A stretch of DNA of 64,000 nt from BA4 sp044376575 (GTDB lineage Bacteria > Bacteroidota > Bacteroidia > CAIKAF01), in NCBI GenBank assembly GCA_044376575.1, contig JBILKR010000008.1, positions 31,351-95,350 of the forward strand, read 5' to 3'. The notes beneath the pieces were generated by a model. It made no database searches and had not been told where the DNA came from. It was given only the letters and a program-made list of their open reading frames with translations. Positions 52,883 to 61,486 of the stretch are shown in pieces. The first letter of the stretch is position 1. Each line of letters opens with the position of its first letter. Both the position numbers and the translations under genes were made by a program.

Positions 52883-54379
52883 ATGATTTTTTTCAAGAAA
52901 TATGAGCAAACGATAATTGTAATATTTTTAGTTTTAATAAACTTCATAATTAAAGGTGTTTATCTTTCAAGTAATTCATTAGCGGGTGATGAACCGTTTA
53001 GTGTTTATTACGCTCAGATGAATATTGGTTCTATAATAAATATTCTATCAGAAGGAAACAATCCCCCACTGTATGAAATAATATTGCATTTCTGGATCCA
53101 AATCTTTGGAATATCTGAATTTTCTGTTCGAATGCCATCTTTAATATTCAGTTGTTTAACGGTATTCTTTATATATAAAATTGGAGTTAAGTTTATAAAT
53201 TCACGGGTTGCTTTTTATGCAAGCGTTATTTTTATTTTCTCAAATTATCAAATCTATTTTGCACACGAAGCAAGGGTTTATGCTTTATTAGGGTTGCTGA
53301 CTGCAATTTCAATGTATGTTTTTTTAGGTATTATTTATGACGATAATATAAATTCTAAGTCTGTTAACAATCATAAATCTAATGATAAAGCAATCACTAA
53401 ATTTATAATACTGGCTGGAGTAAATACACTAATTATTTATTCTCATTATTTTGGTTTTTTTGTTTTAATGGTACAGGTTCTTTTTTTTATGTTTCATTTA
53501 CAATTTCTATTTAAGAACTGGAAAAAAATCATCCTTTATTTAGGCATTATCATACTTCTTTATTCTCCAAATATCTTGGTATTATTCAATAGGTTTCATG
53601 AATCATCAGGAGATACATGGGTGCAGCCGCCCAGGGGTTTAGAAAGTGTTTATAATATGTTGTGGAATTTTTCAAATACTCCTGTTGTTACAGTATGTAT
53701 AATAACATTGCTTATAATTTCAATTGTGAAGCACATCGTGAATTACAAAAAAGAAGTAAAAAAAATATATACTGGTTTTATAATTTTTTGGTTTGGTTTT
53801 ATATTCATTTTTATGTTTGGCATATCATACTGGATTCCTATGTTTATGGACAGGTATTTAATGCCTGCTTCGATTGCATTCCCTCTGTTAGTTGGCATTG
53901 GTGCTGATTATTCAATTCAAAAATCAAAATATAAATTTATAATACCCATTGCCGTTATTTTATTGTATGTTGTTACAGTAAGACCAAATAACAGTAATAA
54001 ACGAGAAGTTAAAGAGATGATATTAAAAATTAAAGAACTTAAAACAAGTAATACCATCGTGTATTTTTGTCCTGACTGGTTTAAAATGAATTTTGTTTAT
54101 TATTACAATGTAAATTATTTCAAAGCCCATGATGATGATAGTATGGGAAATAGAATTAATCAATATTTGCAATTAGAAAATATTTATCCAATTAGTAATT
54201 ACAATCAAATTGATACTAAACTGATTAAGTCAGCTGACAAATTCATTTATTTAGATGCAGCAGCAGACTTTCACTCGCCAAATAATAACATCAGAAAAAA
54301 GTTGGAATTATCATATAAATTGAAATCTGAATACAAATTTCACGAAATTTTTAATGTCTATGAATATGAATTGAAATAA
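52883..54379 (+). CDS. GT39-type (PMT/ArnT-like) integral membrane glycosyltransferase
   Basis: 498 residues with about ten to twelve TM helices. The first periplasmic loop has SLAGDEPFSVYYAQM (Asp-Glu pair, likely catalytic) and NNPPLYEIILHFWIQIFG, then SEFSVRMPSLIF, the pattern of GT-C/GT39 proteins that use polyprenyl-phosphate sugars. FAHEARVYALLGLLTA is also typical. The C-terminal ~120 residues are soluble. The gene is visibly more AT-rich than its neighbours and stands alone between two terminators, so it may be a transferred single-gene unit. The acceptor is unknown. Confidence 0.82.
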   Translation: MIFFKKYEQTIIVIFLVLINFIIKGVYLSSNSLAGDEPFSVYYAQMNIGSIINILSEGNNPPLYEIILHFWIQIFGISEFSVRMPSLIFSCLTVFFIYKIGVKFINSRVAFYASVIFIFSNYQIYFAHEARVYALLGLLTAISMYVFLGIIYDDNINSKSVNNHKSNDKAITKFIILAGVNTLIIYSHYFGFFVLMVQVLFFMFHLQFLFKNWKKIILYLGIIILLYSPNILVLFNRFHESSGDTWVQPPRGLESVYNMLWNFSNTPVVTVCIITLLIISIVKHIVNYKKEVKKIYTGFIIFWFGFIFIFMFGISYWIPMFMDRYLMPASIAFPLLVGIGADYSIQKSKYKFIIPIAVILLYVVTVRPNNSNKREVKEMILKIKELKTSNTIVYFCPDWFKMNFVYYYNVNYFKAHDDDSMGNRINQYLQLENIYPISNYNQIDTKLIKSADKFIYLDAAADFHSPNNNIRKKLELSYKLKSEYKFHEIFNVYEYELK

Positions 54380-54413
54380 AAGACATTGCGAAAGATGCAA
54401 GGGAGTTTTGTAT

Positions 54414-54447
54414 AAAAAAAGCCGCATAAATTTATGCGGCTTTTTTT
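54414..54447. terminator. Bidirectional terminator
   Basis: Near-perfect palindrome AAAAAAGCCGCATAAA / TTTATGCGGCTTTTTT with no real loop beyond the AT center; T-runs on both strands. It serves the GT39-type gene (stop 54379) and the minus-strand M16 gene (stop 54465). Confidence 0.88.
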
Positions 54448-54464
54448 ATTGTCTTTAATGAAAT

Positions 54465-56570
54465 TTATTTAGTGCTAAATACGTCATCTTTAACACCTGT
54501 ATTGATTTCTATTTTTTCCATCACAATATCTCCAAATAGGGTTTTAATATTGAACGGGAAAGAAACGCCGTTAATTTCTCTGTAATCTGAATATTCTGTA
54601 ACCACTTCTACAGATCCTTGATCGCTCTTTTGCATGGCACTGGTTTTTGCCAGTAGATTTGTTTTTACATGATACCATGAATATGTCTTTGAACCGCTGG
54701 GTAAAATATATTCTACTTTGTATGCATCTTTTCCATCTAATAAATCTATTCCCAGTAGTTTTCCGGTTACGCCAATGGCGGCTAGATCCAGCTCAAAGAA
54801 TGCAGCAGATTGTGCTTTAGCGTCTTTCAACTCTTCTTCAGAGAAGGCGGCAGCACCTTGCATTCCATCAGTCTTTCCAGTGGTTCCGTCAAAAACTGAT
54901 TTTTGAACTGTCTGATCACCCATGGTAATATTATCCATTTTCTTGAATGGAGTTTTGTAAACAGAAGTTACATCAAGTACGCCAAATTGTGCACTCAATT
55001 TTCCTTTCATTGTTACATCCTTCACCGCTTTTACTTTGTCTTTTCCGCCAATGGCTTTTAGGTAATTATCTAATACGGTTTGTAATGTTGTTCCCTCGGG
55101 TACGGATTTTAATTCAGCGGCTGGACGACCAAACGGATCCAAGAAGGTGATTTTTTCGTCGCTGTCATATTTCATGATTTTCTTTTCTACTGCGCTGCGA
55201 TCACCTACCACAATTAAATTAAAATTATATGGTAGAATATAACGTTTAGCTACGTCATTCACCTCTTCAAGTGTGATGGCATTCAATGTTGTGAGATAGT
55301 TCTGATAATAATCTTTTGCAAGTTTATAACGATCAATGTTGATGGCGAAATTTGCTACAGTCTGAGGGTTTTCAAGCCCGATAGCAAAACTTCCGGTAAG
55401 CTCACTTTTTGTGTTGTTTAATTCTTCCTGAGTAACTCCCTGATTCGAAATTTTATTCATTTCATAAATGAACTGGTAAATTGCACTGTCAGTTACTTCG
55501 GTTCTAACATCGGCACTGGCAGTAAACAATCCCACGTTTTTATCAGCACTGATAGAACTGTATGCACCGTAAGTATATCCGTGTTTTTCACGAAGATTCA
55601 TAAATAATCTACCGGTAGCTCCACCACCCAGAATATTGTTCAATACTCTCAATTTAATGTAATCAGCATCACCAACTTTGTTTTGCACAGGATAAACAAT
55701 TCGCAATGTTGACTGAGCACTTCCTGGACGATCATTCATAACAATTTGTGCTGAAGAAGGAGGCTGTGGAGTGTTGAGTTTATTTTTAACCGGTGATCCT
55801 TTTGCCCATTTTTCAAAATATTTTTCAATCAGAGGCTGAATCTCAGCTTTCGTAACATCACCAACGATTGCCAGGTAGGAAGTATTGGGCATAAAGTTTT
55901 TTGAATAAAATTCTTTGATGTCTTCAAGTGTGATGTTCTTCACGGTTTCTTCCGTAATAATATCTCCATAAGGATGCCCTGTCCCGTAAGCTACCTTGCT
56001 TGTAAGGTTAGATGCAATTTGTCCGGCATCCGTTTTTACAGTAGATAATCCATCGATGGTTTGTTTTACGACTTTATCTAATTCATCTTTTGGGAAAGAG
56101 GGGTTCATAATTACTTCAGCCATTAATTGCAATAATTTGTCATTATGTTTTTTTAGTGAACTTGCATATAACCCATTATCACTGGTACTCAACTGTGCAC
56201 CGAGCAAATCAATCGCTTCGTCAAGCTGTGCCTTGGTTTTATTAGCTGTACCTCTGGATAGCATCTGGCCAAACATATCCACAAATCCGGCTTTGTTTCC
56301 TTCGAGGGCAGGGTCCATATCAACCAGTAAGCTGTAAGAAACAACCGGTAATTTATGATTTTCAACTACGATCACTTTTAGTCCGTTTTTCAGGGTAAAG
56401 GATTCGTATTTGCCAATATTGATTTTAGGTGCAGGGCCGGGTATCGGAGCTTTGCTTCGGTCTACCTGAGACGGAGAAAGTTGTTGCGGATTCTTGTTGC
56501 GATCTACCTGAGCCTGAGACGTCAGAGAGATCATTAAAAAACTGATGAGGGTGATATATCTTGTAAACAT
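54465..56570 (-). CDS. Catalytically inactive M16-like peptidase subunit with extra C-terminal LolA-like domain
   Basis: 701 residues. Signal peptide to ~20 (MISLTSQAQ). An imperfect QVDRNKNP / QVDRSKAP repeat at 21-43, then two M16 domains from ~55 (FTLKNGLKVIVVENHKLP). At the zinc motif HxxEH the residues are Asp98, Gly101 and Gln102 (GFVDMFGQMLSRG), so zinc cannot bind as usual. RPGSAQSTLRIVYP and LNNILGGGATGRLFMNLRE mark the second domain. From ~495 a beta-rich extension (NYLKAIGGKDKVKAVKDVTMK ... INGVSFPFNI) resembles LolA-type folds. It follows the active M16 gene by 29 bp, the usual active/inactive pair in the periplasm. Confidence 0.88.
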   Translation of the reverse strand: MFTRYITLISFLMISLTSQAQVDRNKNPQQLSPSQVDRSKAPIPGPAPKINIGKYESFTLKNGLKVIVVENHKLPVVSYSLLVDMDPALEGNKAGFVDMFGQMLSRGTANKTKAQLDEAIDLLGAQLSTSDNGLYASSLKKHNDKLLQLMAEVIMNPSFPKDELDKVVKQTIDGLSTVKTDAGQIASNLTSKVAYGTGHPYGDIITEETVKNITLEDIKEFYSKNFMPNTSYLAIVGDVTKAEIQPLIEKYFEKWAKGSPVKNKLNTPQPPSSAQIVMNDRPGSAQSTLRIVYPVQNKVGDADYIKLRVLNNILGGGATGRLFMNLREKHGYTYGAYSSISADKNVGLFTASADVRTEVTDSAIYQFIYEMNKISNQGVTQEELNNTKSELTGSFAIGLENPQTVANFAINIDRYKLAKDYYQNYLTTLNAITLEEVNDVAKRYILPYNFNLIVVGDRSAVEKKIMKYDSDEKITFLDPFGRPAAELKSVPEGTTLQTVLDNYLKAIGGKDKVKAVKDVTMKGKLSAQFGVLDVTSVYKTPFKKMDNITMGDQTVQKSVFDGTTGKTDGMQGAAAFSEEELKDAKAQSAAFFELDLAAIGVTGKLLGIDLLDGKDAYKVEYILPSGSKTYSWYHVKTNLLAKTSAMQKSDQGSVEVVTEYSDYREINGVSFPFNIKTLFGDIVMEKIEINTGVKDDVFSTK

Positions 56571-56599
56571 AATCTTAAGTTTTTATAGTTCTGTTGAAT

Positions 56600-57922
56600 T
56601 TATTTTTTGCCGGGCATATAATACATCACCACCCGATTATTTTTTTGTAAATAAGTATTGGCTACACGCTGAATATCTTCTTTGGTCACCTTTAAATAAT
56701 TTTCAAGTTCTGTATTGATCAGGTTCGTGTTTCTGTAAAACATATAGTTATTGGACAGAGAGTTTGCGATTCCCTGTACACCGGAATTCTGGCTAATCAC
56801 CTGATTTTCCATCTGGTTTCTTATTTTTTCAAATTCAACATCTGAGATGGGTTGTTTCTTGATTTTCTCAACCTCGGCTTCCATCAGTTGATCAAGTTCT
56901 TTAGCTTCTACGCCCATCCCTGCAATTGCCGCAGTAATAAATAATCCGTAATCTTCTAGTGCATAGGAGAAAGCAAAAGCTTGCAAAGCCTTTTGCTGGT
57001 TATCTACCAATTCTTTATTCATACGAGAGCTGCTTCCGCCGGACAATACCTGGCTCAACATTTGCAATGCATAATAGTCAGCAGAACCCATTGCAGGAAT
57101 ACGATAAGAATAAGAAATCAGGGGCAATTGAATAAATTCATCATATACCGTTTCTCTGATTTCATTTTGTTGTTGGGGTTCGTTTTTAACAGGTCTTGGA
57201 ACTTCACGTGTGCCTTTCGGAATATCTTTAAAATACTTATCAATCAGCAGTTTTGTTTTTGCAATATCTATGTCGCCGGTAATACATAATACCGCATTGT
57301 TCGGCACATAAAATGTTTTATAGAATTCCATAAATTCACTCAGTTTTGCCGCATTGAGGTGATCCATGCTACCAATCGGAGCCCATTGATAGGGATGACT
57401 TTTATAGGTTAATCTGAAAATTTCAGAAATAAATCTTCCGTAAGGCTGATTATCTACACGAAGTCTTTTTTCTTCTTTTACTACTTCGCGCTGAGTATTT
57501 ACACCAATGTCTTCAATTTTTGCGTGTAATAATCTTTCAGACTCAAGCCATAAGCCCAATTCCAGTTGATTGCTTGGTAACACTTCATAATAAAAGGTCT
57601 GATCCTGAGTAGTGAAAGCGTTATTATCACCACCGGCATTGCTGATGTATTTAAAAAACTCACCTCGTTTTATATTTTCTGTTCCTTCAAACAATAAGTG
57701 CTCAAAAAAGTGAGCAAACCCTGTGCGTTCAGGATTTTCGTTTTTTGAACCTACGTGATAATTTACAGTTACCGCAACCAAAGGTACGGTGTGATCTTCA
57801 TGTAAAATGACGTGAAGCCCGTTGGGCATGTCATATTCTTCAAATTTAAAAGTTACGGATTGAGCAGATACCATCTGTAACGACAGCCATCCGGCCACAA
57901 GTAACATCCCTGTTTTTTTCAT
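56600..57922 (-). CDS. Active M16 family zinc peptidase, exported
   Basis: 440 residues. Signal peptide to ~20 (LQMVSAQ). The inverted zinc motif HFFEH is at 71-75 (GFAHFFEHLLFEGTEN), with the distal Glu in REVVKEEKRLRVDNQPYG. The second, non-catalytic M16 domain follows from ~245. Probably forms a heterodimer with the inactive partner encoded downstream. Likely periplasmic degradation of peptides. Confidence 0.93.
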   Translation of the reverse strand: MKKTGMLLVAGWLSLQMVSAQSVTFKFEEYDMPNGLHVILHEDHTVPLVAVTVNYHVGSKNENPERTGFAHFFEHLLFEGTENIKRGEFFKYISNAGGDNNAFTTQDQTFYYEVLPSNQLELGLWLESERLLHAKIEDIGVNTQREVVKEEKRLRVDNQPYGRFISEIFRLTYKSHPYQWAPIGSMDHLNAAKLSEFMEFYKTFYVPNNAVLCITGDIDIAKTKLLIDKYFKDIPKGTREVPRPVKNEPQQQNEIRETVYDEFIQLPLISYSYRIPAMGSADYYALQMLSQVLSGGSSSRMNKELVDNQQKALQAFAFSYALEDYGLFITAAIAGMGVEAKELDQLMEAEVEKIKKQPISDVEFEKIRNQMENQVISQNSGVQGIANSLSNNYMFYRNTNLINTELENYLKVTKEDIQRVANTYLQKNNRVVMYYMPGKK

Positions 57923-57947
57923 ATTATGATGTATAATTAAAGATTTA

Positions 57948-57955
57948 CAAAAATA
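57948..57955 (-). promoter_or_regulatory. -7 element (TATTTTTG) of the M16 operon
   Basis: Perfect TAnnTTTG on the minus strand, 25 bp before the ATG at 57922. The remaining ~290 bp of the divergent gap to the sigma factor gene show no gene or clear motif. Confidence 0.45.
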
Positions 57956-58241
57956 GAATAAATACCTGTACTCGTAAAACAGACAGGCTTATAACTAAAA
58001 ATTAATGTTAAATAACTAACTGTATAAATGATTCCCACCAAAGCAACATCACAGAATAGATACAATAAAGAAATAATATCATGGTTAAAAATTTTTATGA
58101 TATCTGGTTTGTATGATTAGGATATAAATTGTTACAGTTGTGTAACATTTTTCTTAAAGGTGTGACTAATGAATTGTAATTTACTTTTTGAATTTCTGAA
58201 ATTACAAAGTAATTCGTTGCAAATAAATCTGAATCGAAATA

Positions 58242-58760
58242 ATGCCACCGGCGCATCAACATAATGAGACTGAAACTATTTTTTTGAATAAAATTAATAG
58301 CCACAAAGGTATTATTTATCGTATAGCCAGGCTGTATATAGAAAATGAAACGGAGAGGCAGGACCTGGTACAGGAAATGATTTATCAGCTATGGCGATCG
58401 TTTCAGAATTTTGAAGGCAAAAGCAGTTTTTCTACCTGGATGTACAGGGTGTGTTTAAATACAGCGCTTACATACAGTAAAAAAAATAATTCATCAATCA
58501 GGAATCATCAAGATGAAAAATTACATTTATCAGGCGACGAACAACCGCATGAGCTGAATGAAAAAATTGAAATTTTGTATCAGATTATTCAGACCTTGTC
58601 TGAAGTAGAAAGGGCCTTGATTTTTTTATACCTGGAGGGATTGAGTGGAAAAGAAATAGCTGATAATCTAGGTATTTCAGAAGTAAATGTGAGGGTGAAA
58701 ATTAACCGTATTAAAGATAAAATGAAAATTAAATTTAAAGCGTATGGATATGAATATTGA
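58242..58760 (+). CDS. ECF-type RNA polymerase sigma factor
   Basis: 172 residues with sigma region 2 (IYRIARLYIENETERQDLVQ, EMIYQLWRSFQNFEG, SSFSTWMYRVCLNTAL) and region 4 (LSEVERALIFLYLEGLSGKE, IADNLGISEVNVRVKINRIK). No region 3 or 1.1, so an ECF type. ATG at 58242. Its end overlaps the next gene by 17 bp, implying coupled translation. Confidence 0.92.
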   Translation: MPPAHQHNETETIFLNKINSHKGIIYRIARLYIENETERQDLVQEMIYQLWRSFQNFEGKSSFSTWMYRVCLNTALTYSKKNNSSIRNHQDEKLHLSGDEQPHELNEKIEILYQIIQTLSEVERALIFLYLEGLSGKEIADNLGISEVNVRVKINRIKDKMKIKFKAYGYEY

Positions 58761-59376
58761 TCAGTTCAAGTCAGATTGGCAAAACGATCAGCCAGAAAAA
58801 AGATTGTTTACCGAAGCAGATTTAAAACTCAAGAGTTCACATTCTTTTATTGATAGAATAAGAAAGAATATGAAGGTTGAATTTATTCTGTATTTTGTTT
58901 CATACATCTATGTTTTGTTTATGTTGATATTTCATGGAGGGAGTGATATGCGGAAAATTTTAGCCTGGCTGGGGTTTGGTGTGATAACAATGATAACCAT
59001 TTATTACCTCGCTAAATTTTTTATTTTTTACAAGAAAACAAAAACAATGGAATACAATTCGCGTGAAAATTTATTGTGGTTTTATTACACGATGAAAATC
59101 AATGTGGAAGTCTATCGCTCTTTTTATTTTATTCTTTTCACTGTATCACTTTTTTTCGGATTTATTTATGGATTTTTCACGCATCCTAATCAATCTGAGT
59201 TAGATTCCATATCATCAACATCAACAGATCTTTCTATTACTATATGGATTTCTATTGTATTATTTTTTATTGTGCTCACATTTTCAACGGTGATGATGGA
59301 AATATGGCTGAAAATGATGTACACCAAATACATCAAGAAAATTGAATTCATTTTAAAGGAACTTGATAGTATATAA
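58744..59376 (+). CDS. Four-TM membrane protein coupled to ECF sigma factor (possible anti-sigma partner)
   Basis: 210 residues. A short cytoplasmic N-terminus (IDQFKSDWQNDQPEKRLF), then TM segments near 45-65, 70-90, 118-142 and 160-185, and a Lys-rich tail. No classical zinc anti-sigma motif (HxxxCxxC). The 17-bp overlap with the sigma gene suggests a regulatory partner, which is inferred from position only. Confidence 0.7.
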   Translation: MDMNIDQFKSDWQNDQPEKRLFTEADLKLKSSHSFIDRIRKNMKVEFILYFVSYIYVLFMLIFHGGSDMRKILAWLGFGVITMITIYYLAKFFIFYKKTKTMEYNSRENLLWFYYTMKINVEVYRSFYFILFTVSLFFGFIYGFFTHPNQSELDSISSTSTDLSITIWISIVLFFIVLTFSTVMMEIWLKMMYTKYIKKIEFILKELDSI

Positions 59377-59500
59377 TTACTTATGCGGAAATAGAAAAAT
59401 TACTATTTAATTTATTTAAGATTTTCCATTAAATCATAGTATTTGTTTTACTACCTTCGCGCAGTTTTTTATTAAAACCTTACTCAATATTTAAAATTGT

Positions 59501-60484
59501 ATGCAATTTTTTTATCTTTTAGTTTTTCTGCTATTAGCAAATGTTTCTTTGTATAGCCAGGTGGGCATTGGAACCAACACCCCGGATAACTCTTCCATGT
59601 TGGAAGTTCAGTCCACTACAAAGGGTTTTCTTTTACCCAGAATGTCTTCTGCACAACGTACATCCATAGCATCTCCCGCTACCGGTTTGCAGGTATATGA
59701 TAACAATACCAATTCCATATGGTATTACAATGGTACTATTTGGATAAACACATTGACCATGGCTTCGATGGGCGACATTAAGAGCGGAATTCAGAATGCC
59801 GATCATGGTGGGTGGGTTTTACTGGATGGCCGTGCGATTAATACCTTGTCAACCACCCAACAGGCAGCAGCTACCGCATTAGGACTTGCCGGAAATTTAC
59901 CTAATGCATCCAATGCGTATTTGGTGCAGAATGGTGGCACGTTGGCTTCTGTAACCGGAGCCAATACGGTTACGCTCACACAAGCGAACTTGCCTATCGT
60001 AAACTTTACAGGTACAGCGGCATCTGCAGGAGATCATACACATTCAACAGATCCGTCATCGTTTAATAGTGGGGTGGCCGGATGGCATGACCATTGGGTA
60101 GATCCGCCATCTACATGGACTTCTACAAATGGTTGGCATAATCACGGAAGTAATGCTACAGGTGCAAATATAGGGCTCGCTTTGATTAATGGATGGGGTA
60201 CACCTGGTGGCATAGATAATTCATGGAATGAAATTAATAACTTCGTAACTCTTGCTCTTGATATTTATGGAGCAGGAGATCACGCTCACACTGTAGATAT
60301 ATCAGGATTCTGGAGCGGCGGCAATGGGAATCATTCCCACACGGTAGACGTACCGGCAACCACATCTTCTACCAACGGAGCACATACACATAGTGTAAGT
60401 GTAGCCTCCGGTGGTTCTGCCACCCCCGTGAATATTGCCCCACGAAGCATGACGGTAAACATGTTTATTTATTTAGGATTTTAA
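59501..60484 (+). CDS. Secreted phage-tail-fibre/collar-like protein with HxH motifs, copy 1
   Basis: 327 residues. Signal peptide ending about LYSQ. N-terminal VGIGTNTPDNSSMLEVQSTT then LLPRMSSAQRTSI, a module found on many Bacteroidota surface fibres. Then a tail-collar-like segment: MGDIKSGIQNADHGGWVLLD, ATALGLAGNLPNASNAYLVQ. The C-terminal half has six HxH motifs (HTH, HDH, HNH, HAH, HSH, HTH) and ends in ATPVNIAPRSMTVNMFIYL. The HxH/PRSMTVN architecture recalls phage receptor-binding fibre tips. No T9SS domain. First of three tandem paralogues; no other phage gene nearby. Confidence 0.8.
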   Translation: MQFFYLLVFLLLANVSLYSQVGIGTNTPDNSSMLEVQSTTKGFLLPRMSSAQRTSIASPATGLQVYDNNTNSIWYYNGTIWINTLTMASMGDIKSGIQNADHGGWVLLDGRAINTLSTTQQAAATALGLAGNLPNASNAYLVQNGGTLASVTGANTVTLTQANLPIVNFTGTAASAGDHTHSTDPSSFNSGVAGWHDHWVDPPSTWTSTNGWHNHGSNATGANIGLALINGWGTPGGIDNSWNEINNFVTLALDIYGAGDHAHTVDISGFWSGGNGNHSHTVDVPATTSSTNGAHTHSVSVASGGSATPVNIAPRSMTVNMFIYLGF

Positions 60485-60504
60485 TTTTTATATTATCATC
60501 TATC

Positions 60505-61476
60505 ATGCGTTCGTTATACTTTTTCATTTCTGTTCTATTTTTATCATTCAATATTTTACAAGCCCAAGTGGGTATTGGAACCAACACTCCCGATAACTCG
60601 TCTATGTTGGAAGTTAAATCCACCGATAAGGGAATTTTATTCCCCAGAATGTCTACCATGCAACGTACCGCGATTACAAATCCTGCCTTAGGGTTACATG
60701 TATTTGATACCCAATCCAATTCCCTTTGGTTTTATAACGGCTCGTTTTGGGTAAATTACGCAGCACAATCTAAATACGGGGACGTAAAATCGGGCATTCA
60801 TACTCTCGATCATGAAGGCTGGGTATTGTTGGATGGAAGAGCCACCAGTTCATTAAGTGCTACGCAGCAGGCAGTAGCCACCGCGTTGGGTCTCATCGGA
60901 AATTTACCCAATGCTACCAACGCCTATATGGTACAGAATGGAGGAAGTTTAGGTGCTGTAACCGGTACCAATACAGCTACACTTACCCAAGCGAATCTTC
61001 CGAATGTCAATTTTACAGGAACTGCTGCTAATGCAGGTTCACATGGACACACGGCTTCCTCTTCTAGCAGTGGGGATCACGCTCACTCAGGAAGTACTTC
61101 ATCTGACGGGAATCACAATCACTCTGGTTCAACATCAACAAATGGAGATCATGCACATACAATCACTCCACAATTAACAACAGCAACTTCTTCATGGGCT
61201 CTATCAGGTTTTGGAGGGGCTGGTTTTACAATTGCAGGGACGACAAATACAAGTACTGAAGGTAACCATTCACACACTCTGAATATCAACAACAATGGTA
61301 CGCATGCACATACTTTTTCGACAAATACTGCGGGTTCTCACGTGCACAGTGTGACGGTGAATTCATCTGGCGACCACACACACAGTGTTTCCGTCTCTTC
61401 CGGAGGCTCTGCCACTCCAGTAAATATAGCTCCCCGAAGTATGACGGTAAACATGTTTATTTATTTAGGACTTTAA
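60505..61476 (+). CDS. Secreted phage-tail-fibre/collar-like protein with regular HxH repeat, copy 2
   Basis: 323 residues, same N-terminal and collar-like modules as copy 1 (VGIGTNTPDNSSMLEVKSTD, GDVKSGIHTLDHEGWVLLDG). Eight HxH motifs: at residues 180, 192, 204 and 216, then 255, 267, 279 and 291, exactly 12 residues apart within each block. A Gly/Thr-rich stretch without His (222-250) divides the blocks. Ends ATPVNIAPRSMTVNMFIYL. Starts 20 bp after copy 1. HxH rows coordinate metal along the axis of trimeric fibre tips in phage gp37-type proteins; that role is inferred here. Confidence 0.8.
   Translation: MRSLYFFISVLFLSFNILQAQVGIGTNTPDNSSMLEVKSTDKGILFPRMSTMQRTAITNPALGLHVFDTQSNSLWFYNGSFWVNYAAQSKYGDVKSGIHTLDHEGWVLLDGRATSSLSATQQAVATALGLIGNLPNATNAYMVQNGGSLGAVTGTNTATLTQANLPNVNFTGTAANAGSHGHTASSSSSGDHAHSGSTSSDGNHNHSGSTSTNGDHAHTITPQLTTATSSWALSGFGGAGFTIAGTTNTSTEGNHSHTLNINNNGTHAHTFSTNTAGSHVHSVTVNSSGDHTHSVSVSSGGSATPVNIAPRSMTVNMFIYLGL
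61042..61383 (+). repeat. 36-bp periodic HxH repeat blocks in copy 2
   Basis: Eight HxH sites in two blocks of four, each site 36 bp (12 residues) after the previous one inside a block, with a consensus of the type HxHSxSxxSxGD. The blocks are 39 residues apart (216 to 255). Confidence 0.85.
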
Positions 61477-61486
61477 TAAATTAATT

